Origin: Pedobacter paludis | Lineage (GTDB): Bacteria; Bacteroidota; Bacteroidia; Sphingobacteriales; Sphingobacteriaceae | Assembly: GCF_003173575.1 (NCBI RefSeq) | Contig: NZ_QGNY01000003.1 | Span: 310,001 to 374,000, forward strand | Direction of reading: 5' to 3' | Length of the DNA: 64,000 nt | Shown here: piece after piece, positions 1 through 8,366 of the stretch | How positions within the stretch are numbered: the stretch's first letter is position 1 | How the letters are laid out: every line of letters starts with the position of its first letter | The notes under the pieces: generated by a model | Databases searched by the model: none | Told to the model about the DNA's origin: nothing | What the model saw: only the letters and a program-made list of their open reading frames with translations | Translations under genes and position numbers: made by a program

Positions 1-167
1 CTGTGTTTAAGATCGGGAATTCGACTTGCCCAGGATGCAAAAGCTATCCCCTGACCAAAATAAAATAATGATACCGCTAAACGAATACGATTTGGTGAAC
101 TTACTGCTACTACAGGCTTAGTTACTATATTATTCGAGAGTTCCTGATTTGCGTTTATTTCTTCCAA
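1..167 (-). CDS. MFS transporter, N-terminal part (cut by window edge)
   Basis: The minus strand reads open from a stop at about 173 to the window edge. The product contains FGQGIAFASWASRIPDLK, which closely resembles the first membrane segment and following loop of the YbjJ-type branch of the major facilitator superfamily. About 55 residues are visible: a polar N-terminus of roughly 30 residues, then TM1. The function would be proton-coupled export or uptake in the inner membrane, substrate unknown. There is no in-frame ATG before TM1, so the start is probably TTG at 165-167, though ATT just before it is possible. The rest lies before position 1. The family call rests on one motif. Confidence 0.6.
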   Translation of the reverse strand, partial: MEEINANQELSNNIVTKPVVAVSSPNRIRLAVSLFYFGQGIAFASWASRIPDLKH

Positions 168-392
168 AATTTATACTAATGGTATAGTTGATGATTTGCA
201 AAGTTCTTTAAATCTATCCGAAATATAAAGTTTATTCCATACTAAAACGTTTTAATTTAAAAAAAACGGTCTCATTGTTGGTTTATTAATGTTTTTAAGC
301 CTAAAAAAAATAAAATTCTTTATAACGAGATAAATCCTAAAATTAGTGACCGAACTTGGCTTTTTGTAACTTTTTGTTTCAATTTTGGGTTT

Positions 393-480
393 GCATGAGG
401 GATAGACGTGGAAATACTTTTTTGTTTTTTCTACAAAAAAGATTGAAACAATAGCCCGACCCTTGCGCGGCTTGGGGCAT
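393..480. repeat. candidate dispersed intergenic element with hairpin
   Basis: This stretch lies in the 440-base gap between the MFS fragment and lpdA. It contains a 9-bp stem CTTTTTTGT / ACAAAAAAG (417-425 and 433-441) followed by GATTGAAACAATAGCCCGAC and a GC-rich tail unlike the surrounding AT-rich DNA. It has no open frame of note. From memory, similar strings recur between genes in related Sphingobacteriaceae, but only one copy is in this window, so repeat status is not shown here. The remainder of 168-610 shows nothing beyond the lpdA terminator. Confidence 0.3.
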
Positions 481-499
481 GCCCAAATTATTTAATCAC

Positions 500-528
500 A
501 AAAAAAAACCGATAATTTCTTATCGGCT
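500..528 (-). terminator. Rho-independent terminator of lpdA
   Basis: Perfect 7-bp stem CCGATAA / TTATCGG (509-515 and 520-526) with a TTTC loop. On the minus strand it is followed by a run of eight T (complement of the A tract 501-508). It sits about 85 nt beyond the lpdA stop codon. The plus-strand side also ends in CTTTT, so it could work in both directions. Confidence 0.75.
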
Positions 529-610
529 TTTAAGTTGTTCGTCACTCTAAGTTTATTTCAGCGTGTTAACTGATAGACGCTGGAAACAATGATCAGCATG
601 ACGTTCGTTA

Positions 611-2017
611 TTAAATATGTATTGCTCTATTATCAGTTGCAGCCAAAGCAGCTTCTTTTAAAGCTTCAGTGTAAGTTGGGTGAGCATGACAAGTACGGGC
701 AATATCTTCTGCTGATGCACGGAATTCCATTGCAATAACCGCTTCAGCAATCATATCCGCAGCACGTGGGCCAATCATGTGTACGCCTAATACTTCATCT
801 GTTTCGGCATCAGCCAAAACTTTAATGAAACCATCGGTGTCTATACTTGCTTTTGCGCGTCCGCTGGCTTTGAACGGAAATGAACCAGCCTTATATTTTG
901 TACCTTTTTCTTTCAATTGCTCCTCTGTTAAACCAACAGATGCAACTTCTGGCCAAGTGTAAACTACACCTGGAATTAAATTATAATTGATGTGCGGTTT
1001 TTGACCAGCAATTGTTTCCGCAACGTATGTTCCTTCATCTTCTGCTTTGTGGGCTAACATTGCGCCTGTAATCACATCACCAATGGCATAAACCCCTTTA
1101 ACCGAAGTTTCTAAATGTTCGTTTACCGGAATTTTTTTACCTCTTTCTTCTACCGTGATTCCGATTTTGTCTAATCCTAAACCTTCGCTATAGGCAGTTC
1201 TACCAACAGCAACAATACAATAATCAGCTTCTAGAGAAATAGATTCGCCTTTTGCATTATCCGCTTTAACAGTAACTGTTTTACCTTTTACGGTAGCGCC
1301 AGTAACTTTATGGTTCATGTAAAACTCCATACCTAGGTTTTTCTTCAAAACACGTTGAAGTTCTTTGCCTAAACCGGCATCCATGGTACCGATTATAGAT
1401 GGTAAAAACTCAACAACAGAAACTTTTGTACCTAAGCGGGCGTAAACAGAGCCCAATTCTAAACCAATTACTCCTCCACCGATAACAACCATCGATTTAG
1501 GCACTTCCTTAATATTTAAAGCTTCGGTTGAAGTAATAATGCGTTTTTTATCGATTGGCAAAAATGGTAAAGCAGTAGGCTTAGAACCTGTTGCAATAAT
1601 TACATTCTTTGCTGATATGGTTTCAGTAGAACCATCCGCTTTGGTAACCAAAATGGTATTTTTGTCTACAAATGAACCAACTCCTTCAAAAGAATCAATT
1701 TTGTTTTTCTTAAATAAATAGGTAATTCCTGCGGTATTTTGTGCAACAACATCGTCTTTACGAGCAATCATTTGTGGCATGTTAACTTTAAGATCTTTTA
1801 AATCGATACCATGCGTTGTAAAAGTATGTGCTGCATTGTGAAAGTGTTCTGATGAATCCAATAACGCTTTTGACGGAATACAACCAACATTTAAACAGGT
1901 ACCTCCAAAGGTTTTATATTTTTCTATAACAGCTGTTTTCAAGCCTAACTGAGCACAACGGATTGCGCCTACATAACCGCCCGGCCCTGAACCGATAACA
2001 ACGACATCGTATTGCAT
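611..2017 (-). CDS. lpdA: dihydrolipoyl dehydrogenase (E3)
   Basis: FAD-dependent E3 subunit that reoxidises dihydrolipoamide to lipoamide with NAD+ in 2-oxoacid dehydrogenase complexes and the glycine cleavage system; cytoplasmic. Its 468 residues match the family length. The N-terminal FAD-binding GSGPGG is at 9-14, the redox-active pair is C41/C46 in GGTCLNVGCIPSK, an NAD-binding GGGVIGLELG lies near 180, and the C-terminal dimerisation domain carries the catalytic HAHPTYTEA His-Glu dyad. The ATG start gives the canonical N-terminus and follows a perfect -7 box by 25 nt. It is a single-gene unit bounded by its own terminator. A glycine cleavage T protein is encoded at 34.8 kb, which could use this E3, but no E1 or E2 genes are adjacent. 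Confidence 0.96.
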   Translation of the reverse strand: MQYDVVVIGSGPGGYVGAIRCAQLGLKTAVIEKYKTFGGTCLNVGCIPSKALLDSSEHFHNAAHTFTTHGIDLKDLKVNMPQMIARKDDVVAQNTAGITYLFKKNKIDSFEGVGSFVDKNTILVTKADGSTETISAKNVIIATGSKPTALPFLPIDKKRIITSTEALNIKEVPKSMVVIGGGVIGLELGSVYARLGTKVSVVEFLPSIIGTMDAGLGKELQRVLKKNLGMEFYMNHKVTGATVKGKTVTVKADNAKGESISLEADYCIVAVGRTAYSEGLGLDKIGITVEERGKKIPVNEHLETSVKGVYAIGDVITGAMLAHKAEDEGTYVAETIAGQKPHINYNLIPGVVYTWPEVASVGLTEEQLKEKGTKYKAGSFPFKASGRAKASIDTDGFIKVLADAETDEVLGVHMIGPRAADMIAEAVIAMEFRASAEDIARTCHAHPTYTEALKEAALAATDNRAIHI

Positions 2018-2042
2018 AATTTTCTAAGAATTTTTGATTGAT

Positions 2043-2050
2043 CAAAGGTA
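2043..2050 (-). promoter_or_regulatory. -7 box for lpdA
   Basis: On the minus strand the sequence is TACCTTTG, an exact match to the Bacteroidota -7 consensus TAnnTTTG, ending 25 nt before the lpdA ATG. No clear -33 TTG is seen upstream. Confidence 0.6.
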
Positions 2051-2124
2051 GCTAAAAAAGGTTGAAGGTGAAAGGCAGAAGGGTGAAGGCAAATGACATG
2101 AGGCCGTAAAATTTCGTAAACTGA

Positions 2125-3285
2125 TTAAGGCACTATTTCAAACAAAAAGAATTGCTGAATTTGATTTTTCGCAAAGTTATTATCCACACAAAAAATCAAA
2201 GTGTCGTGCCCGTTTGGCAATTTCGGTCCAAAAGTTATGCCTTCAAAATTATCGATATGCATATTCAAACTATCGAAATCGAAAAGTAATTTCTTTGTTA
2301 AAGGTCTAGGAGGATTTTTAATAAAAGATGTGTTGTTGATTTCATTTTTTGCACCATTTAAATCGACCAGATAAAGTTTTATAAAGGTATGATCGTCATG
2401 TCCTTTTGCCCAAGCCCTTTCCATAACCAACAAGGTATGGTTGTTAACAGCCAAGATTTCGGATATTCCATTAATATTCCAATCGCTTTCTACCGATGGG
2501 TTTACGGGCAACTCACCCAAATTATAGGCATATTGAGCTGTATTTTTCTTACTTGAAACATCAAATTTTAGAATACGGGTTAGGGCCTTACCGTACCCAA
2601 ATGAAGCCTGCATCCCATCCTGATAAAGGGGTTCCTCTAAACTGGCATATAAAGTTTTGTAATTATCGGCATAACTTAAACCTTCAAAAAATGCATTTTT
2701 GCGCACACCGAACGCTTGCTTGGTAATTTCAAATCCCTTTGGAAGTGGAACCGTATCTAAAAATTTTCCTTCGGTTGATATAAATGTTAAAGCAGGCTGT
2801 ACGATGGTAGTATCTGTTGGGCGGTACAAACGTTCACCTTCGTTAGCCCAAACTAAACGTTTCCGACTTGGGTCAAATCTTACTGATTCCCCATCAGCCT
2901 TGGAATTTTTTCCGTATTGATATTTTGGATATTGCAAGCCATTTTCCTGCATAATAAATTTAACTCCAGTAAGCTGGATGGTATCGATTTTATTTTCTTT
3001 AATTTCAATTTTTGCTGTATAAATTCTTGCCGGACTAAATTGAGAAGGATCATCACTAATTAAATAATACTGATCGTTTTTAGTATCGTAATCAATCCCT
3101 GATAAACCTCCAACTAAAGTGTTTTGATAAACACTGTTTAGAGGCATAATATAGCTGTTCAAAAATTTAATAGACGAGATGGATGTTGCCTTTGTTTTGA
3201 CAGCGAATTTTGCAGTAGAACAAGACGAAAGAAAAATAATGACAACTAAGTATAAGAGGGAGATTTTGGCTTCTGCTTTTTTCAA
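2125..3285 (-). CDS. esterase-like activity of phytase family lipoprotein
   Basis: The 386-residue product begins with a lipoprotein signal peptide ending LSSC, so it is probably anchored in the envelope. The rest resembles the phytase-like (PF13449) beta-propeller fold: repeated blocks such as GGLSGIDYDTKNDQYYLISD, ADGESVRFDP, FEGLSYADNYKTLY and DNFEGITFGPKLPNG, the acidic loops that hold Ca2+ in phytase-like propellers. Real phosphoesterase activity is not established for this family, so the substrate is unknown. It is transcribed alone on the minus strand ahead of lpdA, 107 nt apart, with no obvious terminator between. Family call good, function open. Confidence 0.75.
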   Translation of the reverse strand: MKKAEAKISLLYLVVIIFLSSCSTAKFAVKTKATSISSIKFLNSYIMPLNSVYQNTLVGGLSGIDYDTKNDQYYLISDDPSQFSPARIYTAKIEIKENKIDTIQLTGVKFIMQENGLQYPKYQYGKNSKADGESVRFDPSRKRLVWANEGERLYRPTDTTIVQPALTFISTEGKFLDTVPLPKGFEITKQAFGVRKNAFFEGLSYADNYKTLYASLEEPLYQDGMQASFGYGKALTRILKFDVSSKKNTAQYAYNLGELPVNPSVESDWNINGISEILAVNNHTLLVMERAWAKGHDDHTFIKLYLVDLNGAKNEINNTSFIKNPPRPLTKKLLFDFDSLNMHIDNFEGITFGPKLPNGHDTLIFCVDNNFAKNQIQQFFLFEIVP

Positions 3286-3328
3286 ATCGATTTGTTTTTT
3301 GTAAAAATATGGAATTCGTTTAAATAAA

Positions 3329-3359
3329 AAACCGCTTCAATGTTAAATCGAAGCGGTTT
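3329..3359 (-). terminator. terminator of the 3382-4275 gene
   Basis: Perfect 10-bp stem AAACCGCTTC / GAAGCGGTTT with an 11-nt loop. On the minus strand the 3' arm runs into a T-rich tract (complement of AAATAAAAAA at 3321-3330). It lies 22 nt beyond the stop codon at 3382. Confidence 0.75.
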
Positions 3360-3381
3360 GAAATTATAATTACCAACTAAA

Positions 3382-4275
3382 TTAAAAAAGCTTTCCAATA
3401 ACCCTGTAACTGGTTGTGTTTCCATTAATTACTTCTTCGTAGTAAACATCATCCGGAGAAACAATATATTTCTCGTTTTTAATGGTTACTTCTCTGCAAC
3501 CTTCTGGCAATTGATTAATGATATCGCCAATTTGATGTGTATCAACTGGGCCATCGGTAGTATTTAATACGCCATCTTTACCCGCTACAACATAAACTGT
3601 TTTCCCATCGGCGTTAGTGCCTTGGGTATAATAAACACCTTTGTATTCGTAATAATCCACGCCATCAATGGTAACTAAATTTGCATCAGATGGTAAGTTT
3701 GGAACTTCTGCACCAACTGGCGGAACAACTACCTGATAGTTATTTTCATATTGTCTGTAAAATAAACCTCCAGAATAGTAATACTGGTCAGGACCAAAAT
3801 AAAATGGATAATATCCGTAAGGCAAAACATTTAAACGGAAACCAATAAAAGGCCTGTAATAGTTGTGATAACCATAATATCCATAGCTAGGGCGATAACC
3901 ATATCCTGGTCTGATATAACCACCACCGGGACGGTAGCCCGGGCGATAACCTGGTCTGTTATAACCATAACTTGGACGAACAGGGCGACCACCTGGGCCA
4001 CTAATGCCTGGACTTGGTCTATAACTTCCTCTACTTGGGCCTTGAATTCCTCCTCTTGATGGTGCCTGCATAGATGGCTGTCTCGAAGTTGAGCCGCCGC
4101 CACGTGAAGGTGATACAGAACTTGATCTACCGCCACCAATGCTTCCTCCAGATCTGCCACCACCAGAACTACCTCCTCTACTTGGTCTTTGAGCAGAAGC
4201 ATTTTCTACATTAAGGGTTGCTACCAATGCTGCTACAGCAAAAACAACCAAACTTTTATTTAATAACCTATTCAT
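3382..4275 (-). CDS. exported Gly/Arg/Tyr-rich protein, DUF6515-like
   Basis: 297 residues. A signal peptide (about 1-28, ending ENASAQ) is followed by a low-complexity Gly/Ser/Arg/Pro segment to about 90. Next is a Pro-Gly-Tyr stretch with GYRPGYRPGGGY-like repeats, then a Tyr/Phe-rich block around YGYYPFYFGPDQYYY, and a C-terminal region with two repeated VTIDGVDYYEYKGVYY / VTIKNEKYIVSPDDVYYEE units. This order matches DUF6515 family envelope proteins of Bacteroidota, whose function is unknown. The strong codon bias of the repeats opens long shadow frames on both strands, which I do not treat as genes. It has its own terminator and faces away from the CocE gene. Confidence 0.7.
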   Translation of the reverse strand: MNRLLNKSLVVFAVAALVATLNVENASAQRPSRGGSSGGGRSGGSIGGGRSSSVSPSRGGGSTSRQPSMQAPSRGGIQGPSRGSYRPSPGISGPGGRPVRPSYGYNRPGYRPGYRPGGGYIRPGYGYRPSYGYYGYHNYYRPFIGFRLNVLPYGYYPFYFGPDQYYYSGGLFYRQYENNYQVVVPPVGAEVPNLPSDANLVTIDGVDYYEYKGVYYTQGTNADGKTVYVVAGKDGVLNTTDGPVDTHQIGDIINQLPEGCREVTIKNEKYIVSPDDVYYEEVINGNTTSYRVIGKLF

Positions 4276-4472
4276 TTTTTTGTGTTTAAAGTCAATTATT
4301 TATATGACGATGAAAATCCTTAAAAGATTATCGCTTAACATTATTTAACTAAATTTTGATAAAGGGATGACGATTTCAGGTTCAATTACTAACAAACCTT
4401 TTACGGATGTTTTTTTACTTATCACATCCTTATCTCTATATTTAAATTTTATTCCTCAAATCACCACAATCA

Positions 4473-6344
4473 ATGAACCTTAACAAACTTTTCTATCTTT
4501 TAATTTTCCTGTTCATTTCAAACGAATTGTTGGCTCAGCAAACCGATTCAGCATATGTTAGGGAGAACTATACTAAAATTGAACGCCAAATACCTATGAG
4601 AGATGGCATTAAGCTGTTTACTTCGATTTATATACCCAAAAATCAATCCAAAAAATATCCTTTTTTAATTAACCGCACACCTTACACGGTACAACCTTAC
4701 GGTGAGGATAAATACAAGACAAGTTTAGGAAATTTCCCCGCCATGATGCGTGAGGGCTATATCTTTGTTTATCAAGATGTTAGAGGAAAGTGGATGAGTG
4801 AAGGAAATTTTGAGGATGTTCGCCCGCAGATTGTAGGCAAAAAAACCAAAACTTCGATAGATGAAAGTACCGATACTTATGATACAATAGATTGGTTGGT
4901 TAAAAATATTAAGAACAACAATGGCAACGCGGGTATTTATGGGATTTCTTATCCTGGTTTTTATTCTACAACATCGTTGCCAAATGCTCACCCAGCACTT
5001 AAGGCAGTTTCGCCCCAGGCACCTGTTACCGATTGGTATGTAGGAGATGATTTTCATCATCGTGGAACTTTATTTGTTATGGATGCTTTTAGTTTTATGA
5101 CCACTTTTGGTGTACCTCGACCAAAACCGATCACACCAGATAAGGGCCCAAAAAGTTTTAATTTCCCTATTCAGGATAATTATCGTTTTTATTTGGAAGC
5201 AGGCTCGCTTAAGAATTTAAAAGACAAATATTTTGCTGATAGCATTAAGTTTTGGAACGATTTATTTGCACATCCCAATCTGGATACCTTCTGGAAAGCA
5301 CGTTTAATTTTGCCTCACTTAACCAACGTAAAACCTGCAGTTATGGTTGTTGGCGGTTTCTTTGATGCAGAAGATGCTTACGGAACTTTTGCAACCTATA
5401 AAGCTATAGAAAAGCAAAACCCAAGTGCAAACAACATTTTAGTTGCCGGACCATGGTTTCATGGTGGGTGGGTACGAAGTGTCGGAAGCAGTTTTGGAGA
5501 TATAGAATTTGGTCAGCCAACAAGTACTTACTATCAGGAGAATTTCGAATTGCCTTTCTTTAAGCATTATTTAAAAGGCGAAGGAGATTTTAATGCAGCA
5601 GAAGCCAACATCTTTATTACAGGAAGCAATCAATGGAAAAAATTTGAAACCTGGCCACCAAAAGATACAGATACTAAAAATCTGTATTTACAGCCTAACG
5701 GAAAACTGAGTTTTGAAAAAGTTGGCAGAACCGATAGCTGGGATGAATATGTAAGCGATCCAAATAATCCAGTTCCTTATCAAGATGGGATTCAGGTAAA
5801 GCGTCCGCGAGAATATATGATTGATGATCAGCGTTTCGCATCCCGTAGGCCGGATGTAAAAACCTATCAAACTGATGCATTGACAGAAGATATTACGATT
5901 ACAGGACCCGTTTTGGCAAACCTTGTTGTATCTACCACAGGTACTGATGCAGATTACGTAGTGAAACTGATCGATGTTTACCCTGAAGATGCGCCTAACC
6001 CAACTCCTAATCCTAAAAATTTGGTAATGGGTGGTTATGAAATGTTGGTGCGTGGTGAAATTCTGAGAGGAAAATATCGCAATAGCTTCGAAAAACCAGA
6101 GCCTTTTGTTCCAGGCGTAGTAACTAAAGTTTATTACCCAATGCCTGATGTGGCTCATACTTTCAAAAAAGGACATAAAATAATGATCCAAATACAGAAT
6201 TCATGGTTCCCATTAGCCGATAGAAATCCGCAAAAATTCATGGATATTTATCAAGCTGAAAAAGGAGATTTCCAAAAAGCAACGCAGAGAATTTATCACG
6301 ATGTGAATAATAGTTCGTTTATTACAGTTTCAGTTTTGAAGTAG
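4473..6344 (+). CDS. CocE/NonD family hydrolase (X-Pro dipeptidyl-peptidase-like)
   Basis: 623-residue secreted hydrolase with a signal peptide ending LLAQ at about 22. The alpha/beta-hydrolase core has nucleophile S159 in YGISYPG and a later AGPWFHGGW carrying the catalytic His. The C-terminal jelly-roll of the X-Pro dipeptidyl-peptidase S15 family follows (about 400-623, with VMGGYEMLVRGEILRGKYR and HKIMIQIQNSWFPLADRN). Members hydrolyse acyl esters or amides such as cocaine, beta-lactam side chains or N-terminal X-Pro peptides, so the substrate cannot be named. It is expected in the periplasm, and the next gene is another exported peptidase, which suggests peptide scavenging. The intergenic DNA after it holds a palindromic repeat. 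Confidence 0.88.
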   Translation: MNLNKLFYLLIFLFISNELLAQQTDSAYVRENYTKIERQIPMRDGIKLFTSIYIPKNQSKKYPFLINRTPYTVQPYGEDKYKTSLGNFPAMMREGYIFVYQDVRGKWMSEGNFEDVRPQIVGKKTKTSIDESTDTYDTIDWLVKNIKNNNGNAGIYGISYPGFYSTTSLPNAHPALKAVSPQAPVTDWYVGDDFHHRGTLFVMDAFSFMTTFGVPRPKPITPDKGPKSFNFPIQDNYRFYLEAGSLKNLKDKYFADSIKFWNDLFAHPNLDTFWKARLILPHLTNVKPAVMVVGGFFDAEDAYGTFATYKAIEKQNPSANNILVAGPWFHGGWVRSVGSSFGDIEFGQPTSTYYQENFELPFFKHYLKGEGDFNAAEANIFITGSNQWKKFETWPPKDTDTKNLYLQPNGKLSFEKVGRTDSWDEYVSDPNNPVPYQDGIQVKRPREYMIDDQRFASRRPDVKTYQTDALTEDITITGPVLANLVVSTTGTDADYVVKLIDVYPEDAPNPTPNPKNLVMGGYEMLVRGEILRGKYRNSFEKPEPFVPGVVTKVYYPMPDVAHTFKKGHKIMIQIQNSWFPLADRNPQKFMDIYQAEKGDFQKATQRIYHDVNNSSFITVSVLK

Positions 6345-6357
6345 CAGCCATCCCCCA

Positions 6358-6379
6358 CCCCTCCTCGAAAAAGGAGGGG
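6358..6379. repeat. palindromic intergenic repeat
   Basis: 8-bp perfect stem CCCCTCCT / AGGAGGGG with a CGAAAA loop, 14 nt after the CocE gene. A related but imperfect form CCATCCATTTAGGAGGG followed by GGGGTGG lies at 6467-6490, just before the next gene. The C/G-rich text differs sharply from its AT-rich surroundings. There is no T-run, so it is more repeat-like than terminator-like. Confidence 0.5.
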
Positions 6380-6505
6380 AGCGCCGTTCTCTAGATTTAG
6401 GCATATTGTAAATACCAACTTTAATAACAGCACATATTAAAATACAAACCACTGTACAACTCCCATCCATTTAGGAGGGCAAAGGGGTGGTTAAATAAAA
6501 TTCAA

Positions 6506-8161
6506 ATGAACAAACTCATTTTATTATTAGTATTTGCACTAGGTATCTCAGCATCAAATGCCCAGATGCTTGGTAAAAATCAGGCGAACTCCAGAGCCGA
6601 TAGCTTACGAGGAACATTAACGCCATTAAGAACCTGTTATGATATCAATTATTATCATTTAGATGTGAAAATAGATATCGATCAAAAATCGGTTAGTGGA
6701 AGTAACGAGTTCGTGTTTACCGCAACTCAAGATTTCACTAAACTTCAATTCGATTTGTTTTCGAATTTAAAGGTCGAAAAAGTGGTTTATAATAGATCCG
6801 AGTTGCCATTTACAAGGGAATATAACGCTGTTTTTATAACCTTTCCAAAGGCAATTAAAAAGGGAGTTAAAGATAAATTCACCGTTTTCTACTCTGGAAA
6901 TCCAACAGTGGCTAAAAATCCACCTTGGGATGGTGGCTTTATCTTTAGAAAAGATTCAGCTGGAAATCCTTGGGCTTCAGTAGCATGCCAAGGCTTGGGT
7001 GCAAGTGTATGGTGGCCAAATAAAGATCATCAAAGCGATGAGGTTGACAGCATGCTGATTAGCATAACAGCGCCAAAAGGACTACAGGATGTTTCTAACG
7101 GAAGGCTTAGAAGCGTTGTACCACAGCCCGATGGATCAAATAAATACAACTGGTTTGTAAGCAATCCAATCAACAATTACGATGTGGCTTTTTACATTGG
7201 AAAATATTCACATTGGCAAGATAGCTATGCTGGAGAAGGTGGAAAACTGAGCATTGATTACTGGGCTCTGCAAACAGATAGCGCCAAGGCCCGTCCACAT
7301 TGGGATGCTGATGTAAAACCCATGCTAAAATGTTTCGAATACTGGTTTGGCCCATACCCATTTTACAAGGATGGTTACAAATTGGTACAGGCACCGCATC
7401 TAGGAATGGAACACCAAAGTGCTGTTGCTTATGGAAATGGTTTTAAAAAGGGTTACTTGGGTAGAGATTTAAGCGGTACAGGTCATGGCCTGAAATGGGA
7501 TTTTATAACCATCCATGAAAGCGGACATGAATGGTTTGGCAATAATATTACCTCGAAAGATATTGCAGACATGTGGGTTCACGAGGGTTTTACCGATTAT
7601 TCTGAAACCTTGTTTACCGAATGCTCGGAAAGCAAGCAGGCAGGAAATGAATATGTAATTGGTCTGCGCAAAAATATTGAAAATGATATCCCTATAATTG
7701 GGCCTTATGGTGTTAATAAAGAGGGCTCTGGCGATATGTATTATAAAGGTGCAAACCTAATTCACACCATCCGACAGTTAATAAACAATGATGAAAAATT
7801 CAGACCGATTCTTCGTGGTTTAAACAAAACATTTTATCATAAAACCGTAACTACTGCTGAAATAGAAAATTATATAGCCAAACAAAGCGGACTAAAATTA
7901 GATAAGATTTTTAATCAGTATTTACGCTACACAAAAATTCCATTACTGGAATATAAAATAAAAAATGGCACTCTCTCTCACCGTTGGATTACTGATGTTA
8001 AAGGTTTTGATATGCCAATTAAAGTAACCTTAAAAAATGGAACTTATAGTTTAATTATGCCCACCAACGAGTGGAAATCTACTAAAATAAACGCAGACAT
8101 CACTCCAGAAAATTTCAAAATAGATCCGCTTTATTACGTAGATAGCAAAAAAGTAGATTAG
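6506..8161 (+). CDS. M1 family zinc metallopeptidase, short form
   Basis: 551 residues with a signal peptide ending SNAQ at 20. An N-terminal beta-domain is followed by a gluzincin catalytic domain. The zinc site is H337-E338-S-G-H341 with the third ligand E360 in WVHEGF, the HExxH-18-E spacing of M1 aminopeptidases. The substrate-binding GxMEN motif reads GMEHQ at 300-304, so the usual Asn is replaced. The helical C-terminal domain of full M1 enzymes is cut to a short segment. Expected to remove N-terminal residues from peptides in the periplasm. Follows the CocE hydrolase by 161 nt on the same strand. Confidence 0.9.
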   Translation: MNKLILLLVFALGISASNAQMLGKNQANSRADSLRGTLTPLRTCYDINYYHLDVKIDIDQKSVSGSNEFVFTATQDFTKLQFDLFSNLKVEKVVYNRSELPFTREYNAVFITFPKAIKKGVKDKFTVFYSGNPTVAKNPPWDGGFIFRKDSAGNPWASVACQGLGASVWWPNKDHQSDEVDSMLISITAPKGLQDVSNGRLRSVVPQPDGSNKYNWFVSNPINNYDVAFYIGKYSHWQDSYAGEGGKLSIDYWALQTDSAKARPHWDADVKPMLKCFEYWFGPYPFYKDGYKLVQAPHLGMEHQSAVAYGNGFKKGYLGRDLSGTGHGLKWDFITIHESGHEWFGNNITSKDIADMWVHEGFTDYSETLFTECSESKQAGNEYVIGLRKNIENDIPIIGPYGVNKEGSGDMYYKGANLIHTIRQLINNDEKFRPILRGLNKTFYHKTVTTAEIENYIAKQSGLKLDKIFNQYLRYTKIPLLEYKIKNGTLSHRWITDVKGFDMPIKVTLKNGTYSLIMPTNEWKSTKINADITPENFKIDPLYYVDSKKVD

Positions 8162-8171
8162 AAATTTAGAG

Positions 8172-8276
8172 GGTTGTATGATAGATTTGATTATTCTCAA
8201 ACTTTGCGGAAAGCCTTTCGTAGGTTGTTCTACTAAATAAATGAGGATATTTGATTTTATTCTACAACCTTTTTTA
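8172..8276 (+). terminator. possible terminator, long imperfect inverted repeat
   Basis: Outer arms GGTTGTA (8172-8178) and TACAACC (8263-8269) are followed directly by a run of seven T. Flanking sequence extends the pairing imperfectly (TTTGATTAT against ATATTTGATTTTA). The long loop makes it weak as an intrinsic terminator. It lies 11 nt after the M1 peptidase stop. Confidence 0.35.
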
Positions 8277-8366
8277 AATTGAGATCTATTCAATTAGGTT
8301 CGTTCCCGAAATTAGTTTAAGTTTTCTCACAGATTATTCTTAATTTGTGTAACCAAACTTCTTGCT

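Noticed and set aside
3831..4202. Long alternative frames within the Gly/Arg/Tyr-rich gene on both strands
   Set aside because: They arise from biased repeat codons of the 3382-4275 gene. The products are low-complexity with no signal or domain, while the main frame has a signal peptide and family match.
6358..6379. GC hairpin after the CocE gene considered as a terminator
   Set aside because: There is no T-run on either side; it fits a dispersed palindromic repeat better.
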